DNA of 64,000 nucleotides, taken from positions 22,777,093 to 22,841,092 of the forward strand of contig NC_061797.1 of assembly GCF_021462225.1 (NCBI RefSeq). Reading direction: 5' to 3'. This document shows, in pieces, positions 1 to 10,194 of this stretch (the first letter of the stretch is position 1; every line of letters begins with the position of its first letter). The stretch is from Girardinichthys multiradiatus. Lineage: Eukaryota; Chordata; Actinopteri; Cyprinodontiformes; Goodeidae. Both the position numbers and the translations under genes were made by a program. The notes under the pieces were generated by a model that searched no databases, was not told the DNA's origin, and was given only the letters and a program-made list of their open reading frames with translations.

Positions 1-19
1 CTCCAACCTGAAGAGGGCA
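1..19 (-). repeat. LINE fragment at window edge
   Basis: The first 19 bases are identical to part of the minus-strand LINE near 12265-12290 and then diverge at once. This looks like the end of another copy of the same LINE that runs out of the window to the left. It is too short to date or orient beyond that. Confidence 0.45.
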
Positions 20-1017
20 TGTTTTATACCAATGATTCAAAATGTTGCGAATAAAAAGGCAGACGGAATGTTATGTAACTGATCATTATAGTCTGCTTCC
101 CGAATATTAAGCTCCACACATTCACTTCAGTGTTTAAATTCAACAAATAAAAATATTTCTGATTGACAAACATACATCTATATATATGCTGAGGTTTTAA
201 AACAGTGCTCCTCATAATGAACCTGATCCATATGTATACAATAACATCATGACCACTGATTTTTTCATATAGTGCAATTTGAAACTTTATGAGCTGGAAA
301 CGTTAAAATGGCAAGGCATACACCCTTCACACTGCAAAACTGCAATAAAAAAGTTTAATATAAACTAACTGAAAGTTTGGATAGAATATAAATAGCACAC
401 CAGAGGAAAGCAATATTGGTAGCCGAGGTCACTGACCTTTCTATCTGGTTCAGTGTGCAGAGGACTTGAAAAGCTGCTTGTTTGACTTTAACTATGATCT
501 ATATTTTTATCTAAAATGTGCATTTGACCAACTCTTTGGTTTTTAAATGTATTGTCTGTCTCATAAACGTTAATTATGACTGACATCTAATGCAGATTTT
601 AATTTACAAATAAATTGGACCATACATTTTGCCCACATATGACTAGTGTTAAAAAAAACAACAAATGCTGACACAGTTTTGATTGATGTAATTGGTAACC
701 CTCAACCACAGAACTTACTGTAGTTCTTATGCTTTTTTTCTTATGATCTATCTGGTTACTAAACAAATGTCTTATTCATTAAAATTAAAAATAAATTACA
801 TAGCTTCTGCATTGCAGATTTTGCTTCTCCTATTCACTTAGGTCCAACCATTCAAGTTCATTTGCCATCAGCTTGTCACAAAACGTATACACAGTTGGAC
901 AGAAATTACTTTTGATCATTCAGTCATTTCAAACATTTACCTACTTTTTTATTATCTACAGGAGGACAAGAAATAAATGTTGTTAGCCTGAATTATAAAA
1001 AAGTAAACCAGTTAAAG
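20..1017. other. AT-rich DNA, nothing recognised
   Basis: No coding segment, RNA gene or known repeat was recognised. The only reading frames are short and have no family signature. Confidence 0.5.
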
Positions 1018-1194
1018 GTCAGTCAGTCATTTTCTACACCGCTTCTTCCATGGGTCGCTGGGAAGCTGGTGCCCATCTCCAGCAGTCTATGGGCAGGAGG
1101 TGGGGAACACCCTGGACAGGTCGCCAGTCCACCACAGGGCAACACACAAACAGCCATGCACACAATCATCCACACACCTAAGGCCAATTTAGAG
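1018..1194 (-). repeat. tRNA-derived SINE, 3' half (interrupted)
   Basis: This is the tail-proximal half of the fish SINE whose complete copy lies at 41153-41523. Read on the minus strand it ends in a GCGG-AGAAAATGACTGACTGA type tail. The other half resumes at 2808, so one SINE copy is split by the retroposon at 1195-2807. Confidence 0.75.
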
Positions 1195-2807
1195 TCAAGT
1201 CAAGTTTATTTATATAGTGCTATTCAGCAACAAGGCACTCAAAGCGCTGTACATGAGGAAAAACATTACAATGATACTGAAAATCAAACAAACAGAAAAA
1301 CAAATTAAATGACATTGATAATTCTTGGGAGTTTGCTGGTAAGAGCTGGTTCTAATCCAATCTTTCTAATAGAAGTAATTAGCTCATTAAGTCCTCTGTG
1401 GTAAGGAATTCATCTGGTGCTAGAAGAAAAATTATAATATTAATCCTTGAAGTCGCTGGTATGAGGCAGTTGTGGTCCCATCATTCAAATAAGCTGGGTC
1501 ACTGGTATAAAACATTTTTAGTCCAGACTTTTTAAATACTAATAATGTTTGGCTTTCACTGGTATGAAATTGTTGTAATACAATCCTTCTAAGAAATCTA
1601 AAAATCTCTGGTCATTGGTGTAAAAACAGCTTTAGTCAAATTTTCATATACTAACAATATTTGGCTTTTGCTGGTAATCCTTCTGAGAAATCTGAATATC
1701 TATGAAAAGTAATGAAATCACACATTTAGGTAAATTAAGATAGGAGGGGGAAAAAAAATCATATTTCAGACTCTATTCTGAGCAGAATAGTCTGAAGCAG
1801 TACAAAAAACCTCAGCAGTGGTAAGCAACACACACATAAGTAAAGATTTAGCAAGGGTATGGTGGAATTTTGAGGGTGTGAATATATATAAGTCTGAGTG
1901 TGTTTGCAAGAATTAAACTGTCAACACTGATAGAAGCGCCATTGTCCTTGAGAAGAGAGGTGGAAGTTTTATCAATCGGCCGCATAGTCCTATCAGCACA
2001 CAGCTGGTATGGGAGTGCTGGGGAAGACGGTCGTGTTTATATAACATCCAGGAGATATTTTGTCAATAGCTAGTTAGCAGAAGTTGCCAAGGCCACATTG
2101 GGCGACGGATTTAGAAAAACAATAAATGTTGTGGTTCAGGCAGTTGTGAATTTCCAACTAATTTAAGAGTTTTACTGGTATGTCTCAATTGCGAATCCAA
2201 ATAGCCAAATTTCTGGTACTTTCCGCAGATCTGAAGCGTACAACTTCTCCAAGATTATATCCTTTAACCTCTGAGTCCAACTGCTGCCAGGCTGCGATTC
2301 TGTTCAAGAATCGTGTCTAGCTTGCGATTCTGCTCTCTTAACATTTCAGTCTGAGTGTTGATCGCTCTACAGACTCCATCCAACATCACAGGCAGCTTTG
2401 GGATGCTTTGAACAGCCGCCCACGTTTTGTGAATCACTCGATAAGCCAGGTAACCACCAAATCCAAAAAGCAGAAATCCTATTATCAAAAGTCCAAATAT
2501 GTACACATCTTCTACGTCCTCGACCGACATCGTAGTCAGGCACACAATCTTCCACTGCTGCCAAGAATCCATTGTGTTTCCAGAGAAGAACCTCCCGTCT
2601 GGACCAGAGGGTCTCCTTTACCCTGTCTTCCCATCAAAAACATTTTATCAATTACGTTGAGAGACCAGCTGACCAAATCCATAATTTACAAGTTTGGAAG
2701 ATATGCAAAGCAAGTCACTGAGAAAAATACAGACAGAAGCAGAAGCAGGGATCAGCAGGGAGGGAGGGAGAGAGCCGTCTTAGTTCCACCGAGAGTAAGA
2801 GAGAAGA
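1195..2807 (-). mobile_element. Retroposon carrying a small membrane-protein ORF, copy 1
   Basis: A repeat of about 1.6 kb is inserted inside a SINE. Read on the minus strand it has a short T/C-rich leader (about 2740-2800), a 102-codon ORF (2572-2264), a stretch of degenerate tandem units with the core CTGGTATGA (about 1330-1690), and a 3' end reading GCACTATATAAATAAA followed by TTGAC repeats (about 1195-1225). Such an end is typical of elements copied by LINE machinery. Segments 1195-1430, 1520-1630 and 2246-2760 match copy 2 at 31150-32466 at roughly 90% identity. No reverse transcriptase is encoded, so it is probably non-autonomous. I know no named family for it. Confidence 0.6.
2264..2572 (-). 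CDS. Retroposon-borne small membrane protein, copy 1 (102 aa)
   Basis: This is an open frame of 102 codons starting MDSWQQWK and ending in TAA. Residues about 24-47 form one strongly hydrophobic stretch rich in Gly, Phe, Leu and Ile, a likely membrane segment. It is followed by a conserved KTWAAVQ segment and a heptad-like tail (about residues 72-95, NTQTEMLREQNRKLDTILEQ) that should form a coiled coil. The second copy at 31964-32266 is collinear with no indel across about 100 codons. By hand I count roughly 25 base differences giving about 15 residue changes, so the comparison does not show strong purifying selection. The segment upstream of the chosen Met also looks coding-like, but the frames do not join cleanly in either copy, so the true start is uncertain. 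Function is unknown. Confidence 0.45.
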   Translation of the reverse strand: MDSWQQWKIVCLTTMSVEDVEDVYIFGLLIIGFLLFGFGGYLAYRVIHKTWAAVQSIPKLPVMLDGVCRAINTQTEMLREQNRKLDTILEQNRSLAAVGLRG

Positions 2808-2946
2808 ACCAATTAACCTAACAGGCATGTCTTTGGACTGCGGGAGGAAGCCGGAGAGAACCCACGCATGCACGGGGAGAACTCGCAAACACCTCCGGCC
2901 GGGAGTCGAACCCAGGACCTTCTTGCTGCAAGGCAACTGGCCCACT
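2808..2946 (-). repeat. tRNA-derived SINE, 5' half (interrupted)
   Basis: This continues the SINE broken at 1194. On the minus strand it contains a canonical B box, GGTTCGACTCC, just inside 2910-2925, followed by the body shared with 41340-41470. The first bases of the SINE with the A box have been lost. Confidence 0.7.
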
Positions 2947-3489
2947 ATTTAAAGGTATTTTTGGTTAATATATATTGTTCAGGATTCAACAAATAGAAAA
3001 CATCAACAACCAAAATCAGTAGTTTTAAACATTACCAAGCTAACCTGACTAGATACCTGGAATTGCACTGAAAAGCTGTGTGGTCATATACTGTACAAAA
3101 CCTTTTCACCAAACACCATGCAATGTTAAATGTCCTGAACGTGTGCCAGCTCATTGTAACATTTTGTTGACTTCAATGATTGTTCTTGGGCTCCTTGGTG
3201 GACTCTCTAGGTGGATCAGTGCCAGGCGCAGAAACCTGGGACCTGCCGGCTGGCAGATGTGATGAAGAGCCACATTAAGCAAAGCCTCGTTTAATTGTGC
3301 ATCTATATTGGTGTGTGTGTGTTTGTCTGTGCGAATGATGAGGGAGAAGTTGAGCACATGGAGGGATACTCACTCATTACAGCTTCATGCAGGGGTGAGG
3401 TTGTGACTTGTTTCGATCTATCAAGGCTAAACCTTTGGTTAATAGCGGTCAAAAGGCCAACAGATGGATATGAGAAGTTGTTTTTATTA
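2947..3489. other. No recognised feature
   Basis: Short frames on both strands have no recognisable motif. A short TG-rich run lies near 3310. Confidence 0.4.
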
Positions 3490-3745
3490 GGTTTTGGAGC
3501 TATGGTGTCCAAATGTCAGACAGAGAACCAGGCCCATCATAAAGACTGTTACTACATTGCCTGAACGAGCATTCTCCAAATTCCAGGATTGCTTCAAGTA
3601 CACTGATTTGGACCTTTTTGAGCATCAGAACCTGGAAACATTCACAGGGACGATACTGGACTACATCAAGTTTTGTATCAGAAATGTGACTGTAGACAAA
3701 AACTTCCAGGTTTTCCTAAACCAGGAACACTGGATGACCAGCTAG
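3490..3745 (+). pseudogene. LINE ORF2 linker fragment (L2-like)
   Basis: The translation around 3540-3745 resembles the linker between the endonuclease and reverse transcriptase domains of fish L2-like LINEs. Shared features are an SKFQDCFKYTDLDLF-type segment, a DYIKFCIRNVTVDK-type segment and a terminal NQEHWM that corresponds to the usual NQKPWM. Neither flanking domain is present, so this is an isolated fragment. The same domain appears on the other strand at about 26200-26450. Confidence 0.55.
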
Positions 3746-4368
3746 GTCTGCGACAGCACAATCTTTTCATATTCATTTGTGCAATACATTCACTATACAA
3801 TAACTATAAACAATATGTCCAATTCATTGGTATATTTACCGTTTTCTTTTACTTTATACTCAGACATTTTTGCACTGCAAGGAGCAGCTTTTTAATGATT
3901 TAATGGCATCTCAATGTAAGTTTTGTAAAATTTAATAGCCAAAAATAAAATTCCAAAAATCTGCAATAAAAAATAAACACCTGGATAAAAGAAAAAAAGA
4001 ACTGAAACCTTTAAAGGGATAAGCAGTAAGAATGTCAGCAACACTTGTAAGTGAAGTCTCTGACAAAGATCTATGAGAAAAAGAAAAGCACAAACACTTA
4101 GAAGTGAGACTGAAAAACGCACGGATGACAGTCTGTGTAAACTAGGGGTGAGAGAATGGGGTTGACAGAGAAAATAAACAAAACCTCTTCAAAGAACTCA
4201 AATAAAGTAAAAATAAAAAAAACAAAAATCACCACAAAACAAATAAATATATTGGATAATTGTTGTATAATAACAATAATAACAAACAAAAAACAAAGGT
4301 TACTCAGTTTTTTTTTTTTTAACTACACATAGCAAATGCATAATAAATAAATAAAAATAAATAAAATA
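3746..4368. other. AT-rich DNA, nothing recognised
   Basis: A/T-rich sequence with a T run at about 4308-4320 and an ATAA-rich stretch just before the SINE at 4369. Confidence 0.4.
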
Positions 4369-4520
4369 GGGTGCAGCTTGAGGCATAGTGGTACAGTGCA
4401 AGACCCATATATGGAGGCCTCAGTCCTCAATGCAGCTGTCCAAGGTTCAAGTCCTGACTCCAGAGACCTATGCTGCATGTCTTCCCCCTCTCTCCACCAT
4501 ACTTCCTTTCTGCCTACTTT
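4369..4520 (+). repeat. tRNA-derived SINE (second family)
   Basis: A tRNA-like head has an A-box-like GCATAGTGGTACAGTGC (about 4383-4400) and a good B box, GGTTCAAGTCC, at 4444-4454. It is followed by the CTGCATGTCTTCCCCCTCTC body and a short A-rich tail. This is a second fish SINE type, distinct from the one at 41153; a minus-strand relative lies at 20050-20168. It is degenerate and is not a functional tRNA gene because no cloverleaf closes. Confidence 0.65.
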
Positions 4521-4879
4521 GGAAAAATAACAACACTAAAGGCCCCCAGTGTATGAGATTTTTTTTTACAACTGTGGATTGTTTTATCACATAGACAAAT
4601 ATAAGGTAACGACAATGAGGGCACCTCTTTGTCAAAAAATAAGCTTTTCTTAGTATTTTCCCAATTGCTTTTACAAGTTATTTTTTCCTCTTGATTTGCC
4701 TGCCTATTTTAGGGTCATCAGAATGGATTATTTGCCTCTGTCTTACTGTATTCTAGCATCATCCATTGTCACATCAACTTGTTAGTTGGGATTAGGTGAC
4801 AGTCATATTTTATTACCGTTAATCCTAAAAAAATAAACTATGGAATGTGGAATTACAGTCTGCCCAGATAAGATATATG

Positions 4880-4882
<3 letters not shown>
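4521..4882. other. No recognised feature
   Basis: Flanking sequence between the SINE tail and the (TA)n tract. Nothing recognisable. Confidence 0.4.

Positions 4883-4930
<48 letters not shown>
4883..4930. repeat. (TA)n microsatellite
   Basis: An almost pure AT dinucleotide run directly abutting the left end of the hAT-like MITE. Confidence 0.9.
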
Positions 4931-5297
4931 CAGTGGTGGATGATGGTCTTTCAAGGAGGGGAAGCTCAATTTCAAGATCGCTGATTCGCTCATTTAGCTG
5001 TCAATCAAAAAGGGATTCAGCCTCAGACAGATCATCCAATCATCATGCAAAGCTGAGCGTCCGGGCCAGCCGAGGCCAGCCCACTTCCCCATAGACCCCC
5101 AGAGACACTGAGCTTCCGGTGGGCAGGACAAAGGCCAGCATTTTTGCTTCACTATTGAACTCACTGTTTAAAACACTGTGAAGCTGCGGGAATGAGTGAG
5201 AGGAAAGCTGCGTCGTTACCAGTGATAAGAAGCTGATTCTGAACAAAAGTTGAGCGCGTTGTAGCGCATATTTAGTCAATGATATGTACACACAACA

Positions 5298-5298
<1 letters not shown>
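4931..5298. mobile_element. hAT-like non-autonomous element (MITE), copy 1
   Basis: The element begins CAGTGGTGGATG and ends ACACAACAG, lying between two (TA)n tracts. The inverted ends agree at about 7 of the first 9 positions, and CAGTGG is a common hAT start. A second copy lies at 14387-14847. No coding capacity. The assignment to hAT is by terminal motif only. Confidence 0.55.

Positions 5299-5336
<38 letters not shown>
5299..5336. repeat. (TA)n microsatellite
   Basis: A dinucleotide run abutting the right end of the MITE; with the run at 4883 it suggests insertion into one (TA)n tract. Confidence 0.9.
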
Positions 5337-6268
5337 GTCAGATTCATCTACCAGTATAAATTGCTGTTTAAATGGAATGTGAATGGTTCGGTGTATCTGT
5401 GTTGTGATAGATAGGCAACCTGGTTAAGGTCTACCCTGCTTGCTGCCCATTGACTGTTAGAGATGGGCACAAGCCAAATGGAACACTACACAGATTAAGC
5501 TGGTGTAGAAAATAGATAAAGACTAAAGAAGGTTGCCAGAATAAGAGAATATCACATTTCATATTGACAGCAGCACAGAGGCAACAAACCACAAACAAAA
5601 AGGCTTCTTGTCTCCTACACACATTATAAACACATTAGCAGTTTTCACAATATCATTTAATTTTGACCTTAATCATTTCTTGCTGCTTTGCTTTTATCTG
5701 CAACATGGCAACATGTTGGAAGATAGCCTGTCACTTCAACCATAAAATGTGGCTTTTAAACACCATTAGAGCTTGCATTTTTATGCTTGCCCATGTTTTA
5801 ATGTTGTTTCATTGTGATTTTGGAAGTTGTTGCTAATTTCTAAATGGCACTGCAGCTCTTCATTTCAGTTGCTCCTAATCTGTAGATGTTTCAACATTCT
5901 AGAGGTTAAATGCAAAGAAGAAACTGAACAGCAACAACTGCTAAACAAATTGTTGTTTAGCAGGTGGAGCAGGAGACAGGAATCCAACAATGTGCACAAT
6001 ATTAATGAAAAGCAATATTCTATCATTGATTTTGCATGACTCAAAATTTTCATATTTTTACATATCTCTGTCTCCTGCATGTGTTGTAAAAATTGTCCAC
6101 AAAGGAAGTACATATAGCATTAAAAATGGTTGTTAGAGCAACCTCACAATACCTTCATAAGTAAGCTGCTTACCACCATGTTGAAAATAGCACTTAAATC
6201 ATCTTGCTGAAGACATGTGTTCACAGTTTAGTGTCTATGTTGATGCTTTCCTTAAAATGTGTAGGTAG
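5337..6268. other. No recognised feature
   Basis: No domain, RNA or repeat recognised in this stretch. Confidence 0.4.
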
Positions 6269-6970
6269 GTGAGTGCAGTGGTCCAATCCAACTTATTTAA
6301 TCTGAAACAGCTAGTCAAGGTAAAGCCATATCTTTCAGATTATGTGTTTGAGCATATCATTCACCTGTTTGTTACCTGCAGATTGGACATACTGCAACTC
6401 TCTGTACTTTGGCTTGGACCAGTCCTGTATTCATTGTCTTCAATTAGTCCAAAATGCTGCTGCTCATCTGTTGGCTTCCCTACACTGGCTTCCTTTCATA
6501 TGCAGGACCCAATTAAAGTTTTACTTTTCATTTTTAAGTCATTACATGGTCATACCCCCTCCTACCAGTCCGAGCTACTTTTTACCTATGCACCAACAAT
6601 AACCTTCAGGTCAAGCACAAAACGAATACTATCCATTCCTTGGTATAAACTTAACTCTTGAGTGGACAGAGGCTTTCCAAACTCTGGAATAGTCTGTTTC
6701 TAAATATTAAGTTTGCACAAACTCTGAAGCACTTTTGAAGACTAATTGCTTTGAACAGGCTTGAACAGCACAAGTTGAACCAAGGGTATTTTGTATACCA
6801 GCTGTTTTAACTGTTTTTATTGTCTTTTGGTTTGTTCTAATTGTCTTTATCCTTAATTGTGCCACTGTTGTGCCTTCCATCTTTCTTGGCTGATTGTAGC
6901 TTGTTAAACACTTTGTGCAGCATAAGTTGTCGAATATGGGCATTATCAATTACTTTGACTTTTACCTTAT
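6269..6970 (+). pseudogene. LINE ORF2 C-terminus and 3' end (Rex1/CR1-like)
   Basis: Two shifted frames together read like the C-terminal part of a fish Rex1/CR1-like LINE. Recognisable are RLDILQLSVLWLGP / ADWTYCNSLYFGLDQS, LQLVQNAAAHLLASLHWLPF, and FKSLHGHTPSYQSELL, followed near 6665 by a KLWNSL-type motif. After about 6750 comes a T-rich 3' region ending near 6965 in a degenerate version of the TATAAATAAACTTTGACTT end usual for this LINE. At least one frameshift and several stops make it a fossil. Confidence 0.7.
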
Positions 6971-7192
6971 TGCAATTAGAATTAAAAGTTTAAATATGAC
7001 TATCAGGAAGAAGTGCCCCATAACAATTAATATTTCTGTTTTGTGACATAACGTTTTGTTTAGTTTCTGGTGAATTGTTGTTTGGAAACTTGAGTCCTCA
7101 TAAAAACCTTCAACTCTGTTAGGTTTATGTAAAATGACACATGTGGAACAGGGGAAGGAAGTTGATCTTCTGCTAATGTACCTCAGAGACGA

Positions 7193-7545
7193 TGTAAGGA
7201 ATTATGATTATTGATTATTAATATTTATAAAAAATTATAATAAAAAATAGAAATTCAGAGGAAATAAATTCTTACCAAAAAATAATTTGTTACAAATAAA
7301 GTTCAGATATACACTGGTGGTGTGATTATTGGGCTCACAGCACCTAATAATTACAATTAGTTAATTATCATTAATTATTGATAATTATTAACCAAAACCA
7401 TGCCAAATGTCACTGTGTTATCAACCGTTTTACCGAATGGTGGAGTGGTGGTATCTTGACAGATAATCACTTATACACAAAATAAATACTAATGTGAACA
7501 TTTATTATACCAGTTGTCCCTCTTACAACCAACTATTCTGGTCAA
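7193..7545. repeat. Unclassified TG...CA repeat, copy 1, left part
   Basis: The repeat starts TGTAAGGAATTATGATTATT and matches the reverse complement of 37860-38240, where the same terminus TGTAAGG marks the boundary. It is AT-rich and has no coding potential. The right part of this copy is at 8100-8700 in the same order and orientation, with a LINE tail inserted between. Confidence 0.6.
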
Positions 7546-7566
7546 CAACTTCCACCTAATTAAGCT

Positions 7567-7610
7567 TGCACTGTTATACAAAAGGGAGTGCCCTTTTGTA
7601 TAACAGTGCA
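7567..7610. repeat. Perfect 20-bp inverted repeat (hairpin)
   Basis: Arms at 7567-7586 and 7591-7610 are perfectly complementary around a 4-base AGTG loop. It lies exactly at the junction between the TG...CA repeat and the 5' end of the LINE tail at 7612. Confidence 0.9.
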
Positions 7611-7611
7611 C

Positions 7612-7945
7612 TCCCTTAGATATAGAGTGAGGAGGTCGGCCATCTGGGAGGGGCTCGGAGTAGAGCCGCTGCTCCTTCACATCGAAAGGAGCCAGTTGAG
7701 GTGGCTCAGGCATCTGTATCAGATGCCTGCTGGACGCCTCCTTCAGGAGGTGTTCCAGGCTCAGGGGACGGACCAGGACACACTGGAGGGACTATGTCTC
7801 TTGGCTGGCCTGGGAATGCCTTGGGCTCCCCCCGGAGGAGCTGGAGGAAGTGTCTGTGGAGAGGGAAGTCTGGGTGTCTCTACTGAGTCTGCTGCACCTG
7901 CGACCCGGTTCCAGATAAAGCGGAAGACGACAATGAAAACTATTC
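7612..7945 (+). pseudogene. LINE ORF2 C-terminal fragment, 5'-truncated
   Basis: From about 7624 the frame reads RVRRSAIWEGLGVEPLLL, IERSQLRWLRHLYQMPAGRL, then a shifted version of the usual DYVSRLAWERLGIPPEELEE end. This is the C-terminus of the same APE-type LINE whose larger part lies at 12072-14362 on the other strand. After the stop the sequence GATAAAGCGGAAGACGACAATGAAAA corresponds to the AAGCGGAAGAAGATGGATGG tail of this LINE. It is 5'-truncated, as is usual for target-primed insertions. Confidence 0.75.
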
Positions 7946-8099
7946 TAAAAAAGGGATACATTACTAATTAAAAATAATTTAAAAAGGAAAATATATGCGC
8001 ATTGAGTGTATATGAAGATCAAACCAGCAGTTTATGGACAAATGAGAATTACACAACAATTTGGATTAATTTGGAAAGTGGAACAGAACCACTACATGG

Positions 8100-8700
8100 T
8101 GAAGCTTTTCTCCGTTGGTGCTTCTCAACAGTGGCTGTCAGCTGGTAGAACGGTAGGGCCACGCCCCAGATGCAGAGCTTATCTGCAATCGGCAGAATGA
8201 AAAAACACCCAAACTTGTTGAGCACAACCACGCTTCACAGTTCAACAATATTTGGACAGCATATCACACAGTTCAGCATAAAGCACTTCAATCAATATTG
8301 CATGAAACAAGTTAATACCATGGATTAACTAATGGTGATACTAATTTACCTTAACTATGCCTCACCCTGCCCAGACCTCTAAATATAGTTATCTGATTTA
8401 ATATGAAAAGAACGAAATTAATTTGACTTCGATTTTTTCTCTTCACTTGCTTGAGGATGGGTTCTGGATCTGAAGATAAACAGGGGGAGACAGTTGTCAC
8501 ACATCCGTGATCAATTCAAAACGGTCAACTTCTCCTCCATCCAAACAAGGGAAAGAAAAAAAACGAGGAACCGTTGGAGTCAACTGTGGGTTTTCACCCA
8601 TTGTATCACCTTCTTGTATCAGACAGATTTCCAGCTTTCAAGCTCTTCTAGGAATGGCCAGTGTGGAGAAAAAGGCAACCCGTAACACCAGTAACCACAC
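8100..8700. repeat. Unclassified TG...CA repeat, copy 1, right part
   Basis: Collinear with the reverse complement of about 37020-36250. Good matches are the CATAAAGCAC block near 8280, the CCTCACCCTGCCCAGACCTCTAA block near 8360 and the TTCTTGTATCAGACAGATTT block near 8612. Divergence is high, so the copy is old. It has no coding capacity. Confidence 0.6.
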
Positions 8701-10107
8701 AACAGGTTTTTCTCTAATGTGTTGTAATAACCTAGTTATTGTAATATTTTAATCACAAGGGAAGAGAAGACATATTTATTTATATAACAACATTCATTCA
8801 CAAAATAATTGAAACTACTACAGAAAAATAAAGGCATAGAGGGGAAAAGTTCATTAAAAACAAGTAATGCAATAGAAAAAATATTGTGAAAATTAATCAT
8901 AACAGGAAAAGCAATACATTTTAAAATGATGTTCTGATCTAAAAAAAAATTCTGATTCAAAACAGATAAATAAAAGGGCCTGAATGAAATTAAAAGATGT
9001 GATAATAATTGTCCTGTAGAAGTTAGAGTAAGGCTCCCTGAATGTCCACATAAAGTGGTTTCCTGCTCCTCCCCACAGGAATGCTTCATTGCCGTTTATG
9101 TCACCATTATGACCACACATTCAGAAATGTCCATGAGCAATGACTAAATATGGCATTGTAGTCTCATACACATCAGCCTTTTCCTTCTCTCTCCCATTAA
9201 TGGCCCGTCTTGGTCTGTTGTCTCTCTTTGTAGAAGAGGATGGGTCATTACCATTTCATGGCAATGTTATTTCTCTTCAATTTAAAAAAGAAAAAATAGC
9301 ATTACGTCAATCACTGTTTTTCTACCAGAGGATGTTTCCTTGTGTTAATGTGCCATTTAAGCAAAAATAATTTATAGCTTGTTTTTGTGTTTTTAAATGA
9401 TACATAAATACAATTAATTTCCATGGGATAATTAAAAGTCATAGTAACAGACATCTGAATATATGAAGAAAGTTATACCCTTCATAGTACGCAACTTATA
9501 AAGCATAACACGTAACATTTCTGTGACAAACAGGTCATGTCAAAATATCTCAATAACTGGGATAAATAACTTTAATAATAATTTAAAATGTTATTATATC
9601 GGTTACAGTTAATTTGTCAAGTGAAGGCATTTACATTTTATTAAATACAAACATTTATACAGATTTGCTTACAAGAAACAATTTACTGCAGAAACAATAA
9701 GCATGTCAGCAGCAATGGAAAGCTATAAGAATCTTGCCAGAGGACACTATTGTCAAGACAAATGTAGGTTATTATTTTTGATCCAACAAGCTCTAAAACT
9801 TGAAAGCTGAAATGTTTGCTACCGACTGAGTAAGTGATGTGATTTCAGTGTTGAGGCTACTTTTTTTAGATGTGGCTCAACATTAAAATCTATCCTAAAT
9901 ATTTCTGTCCAGGTTCTGACACATTTACCCCAAGCAGTAAATTATGAAAATCATGCAAGAAAGCACAAACTAGCCCTTAAATGCTGGTTGATTTCTTTGA
10001 TTTAAATTCTGAATATCTAAGGTTGATTTTCAACTTGTTTTGTTGCAAAACGAAAAGTGAGAAATAAATGAGACATGCACTATTTTATATATTGGGTTCC
10101 TTACCTT

Positions 10108-10109
<2 letters not shown>
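8701..10109. other. AT-rich DNA, nothing recognised
   Basis: Several short frames but no motif, codon bias or repeat I can recognise. Possibly unique intergenic or intronic DNA. Confidence 0.4.

Positions 10110-10151
<42 letters not shown>
10110..10151. repeat. (CA)n microsatellite
   Basis: About 20 uninterrupted CA units. Confidence 0.95.
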
Positions 10152-10155
<4 letters not shown>

Positions 10156-10194
10156 TTGATGACATCTGATTTTTAATATAAAGTCTTTAAAAGA

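Noticed and set aside
4369..4520. tRNA gene
   Set aside because: A and B boxes are present but the arms do not pair into a cloverleaf and the SINE body follows.
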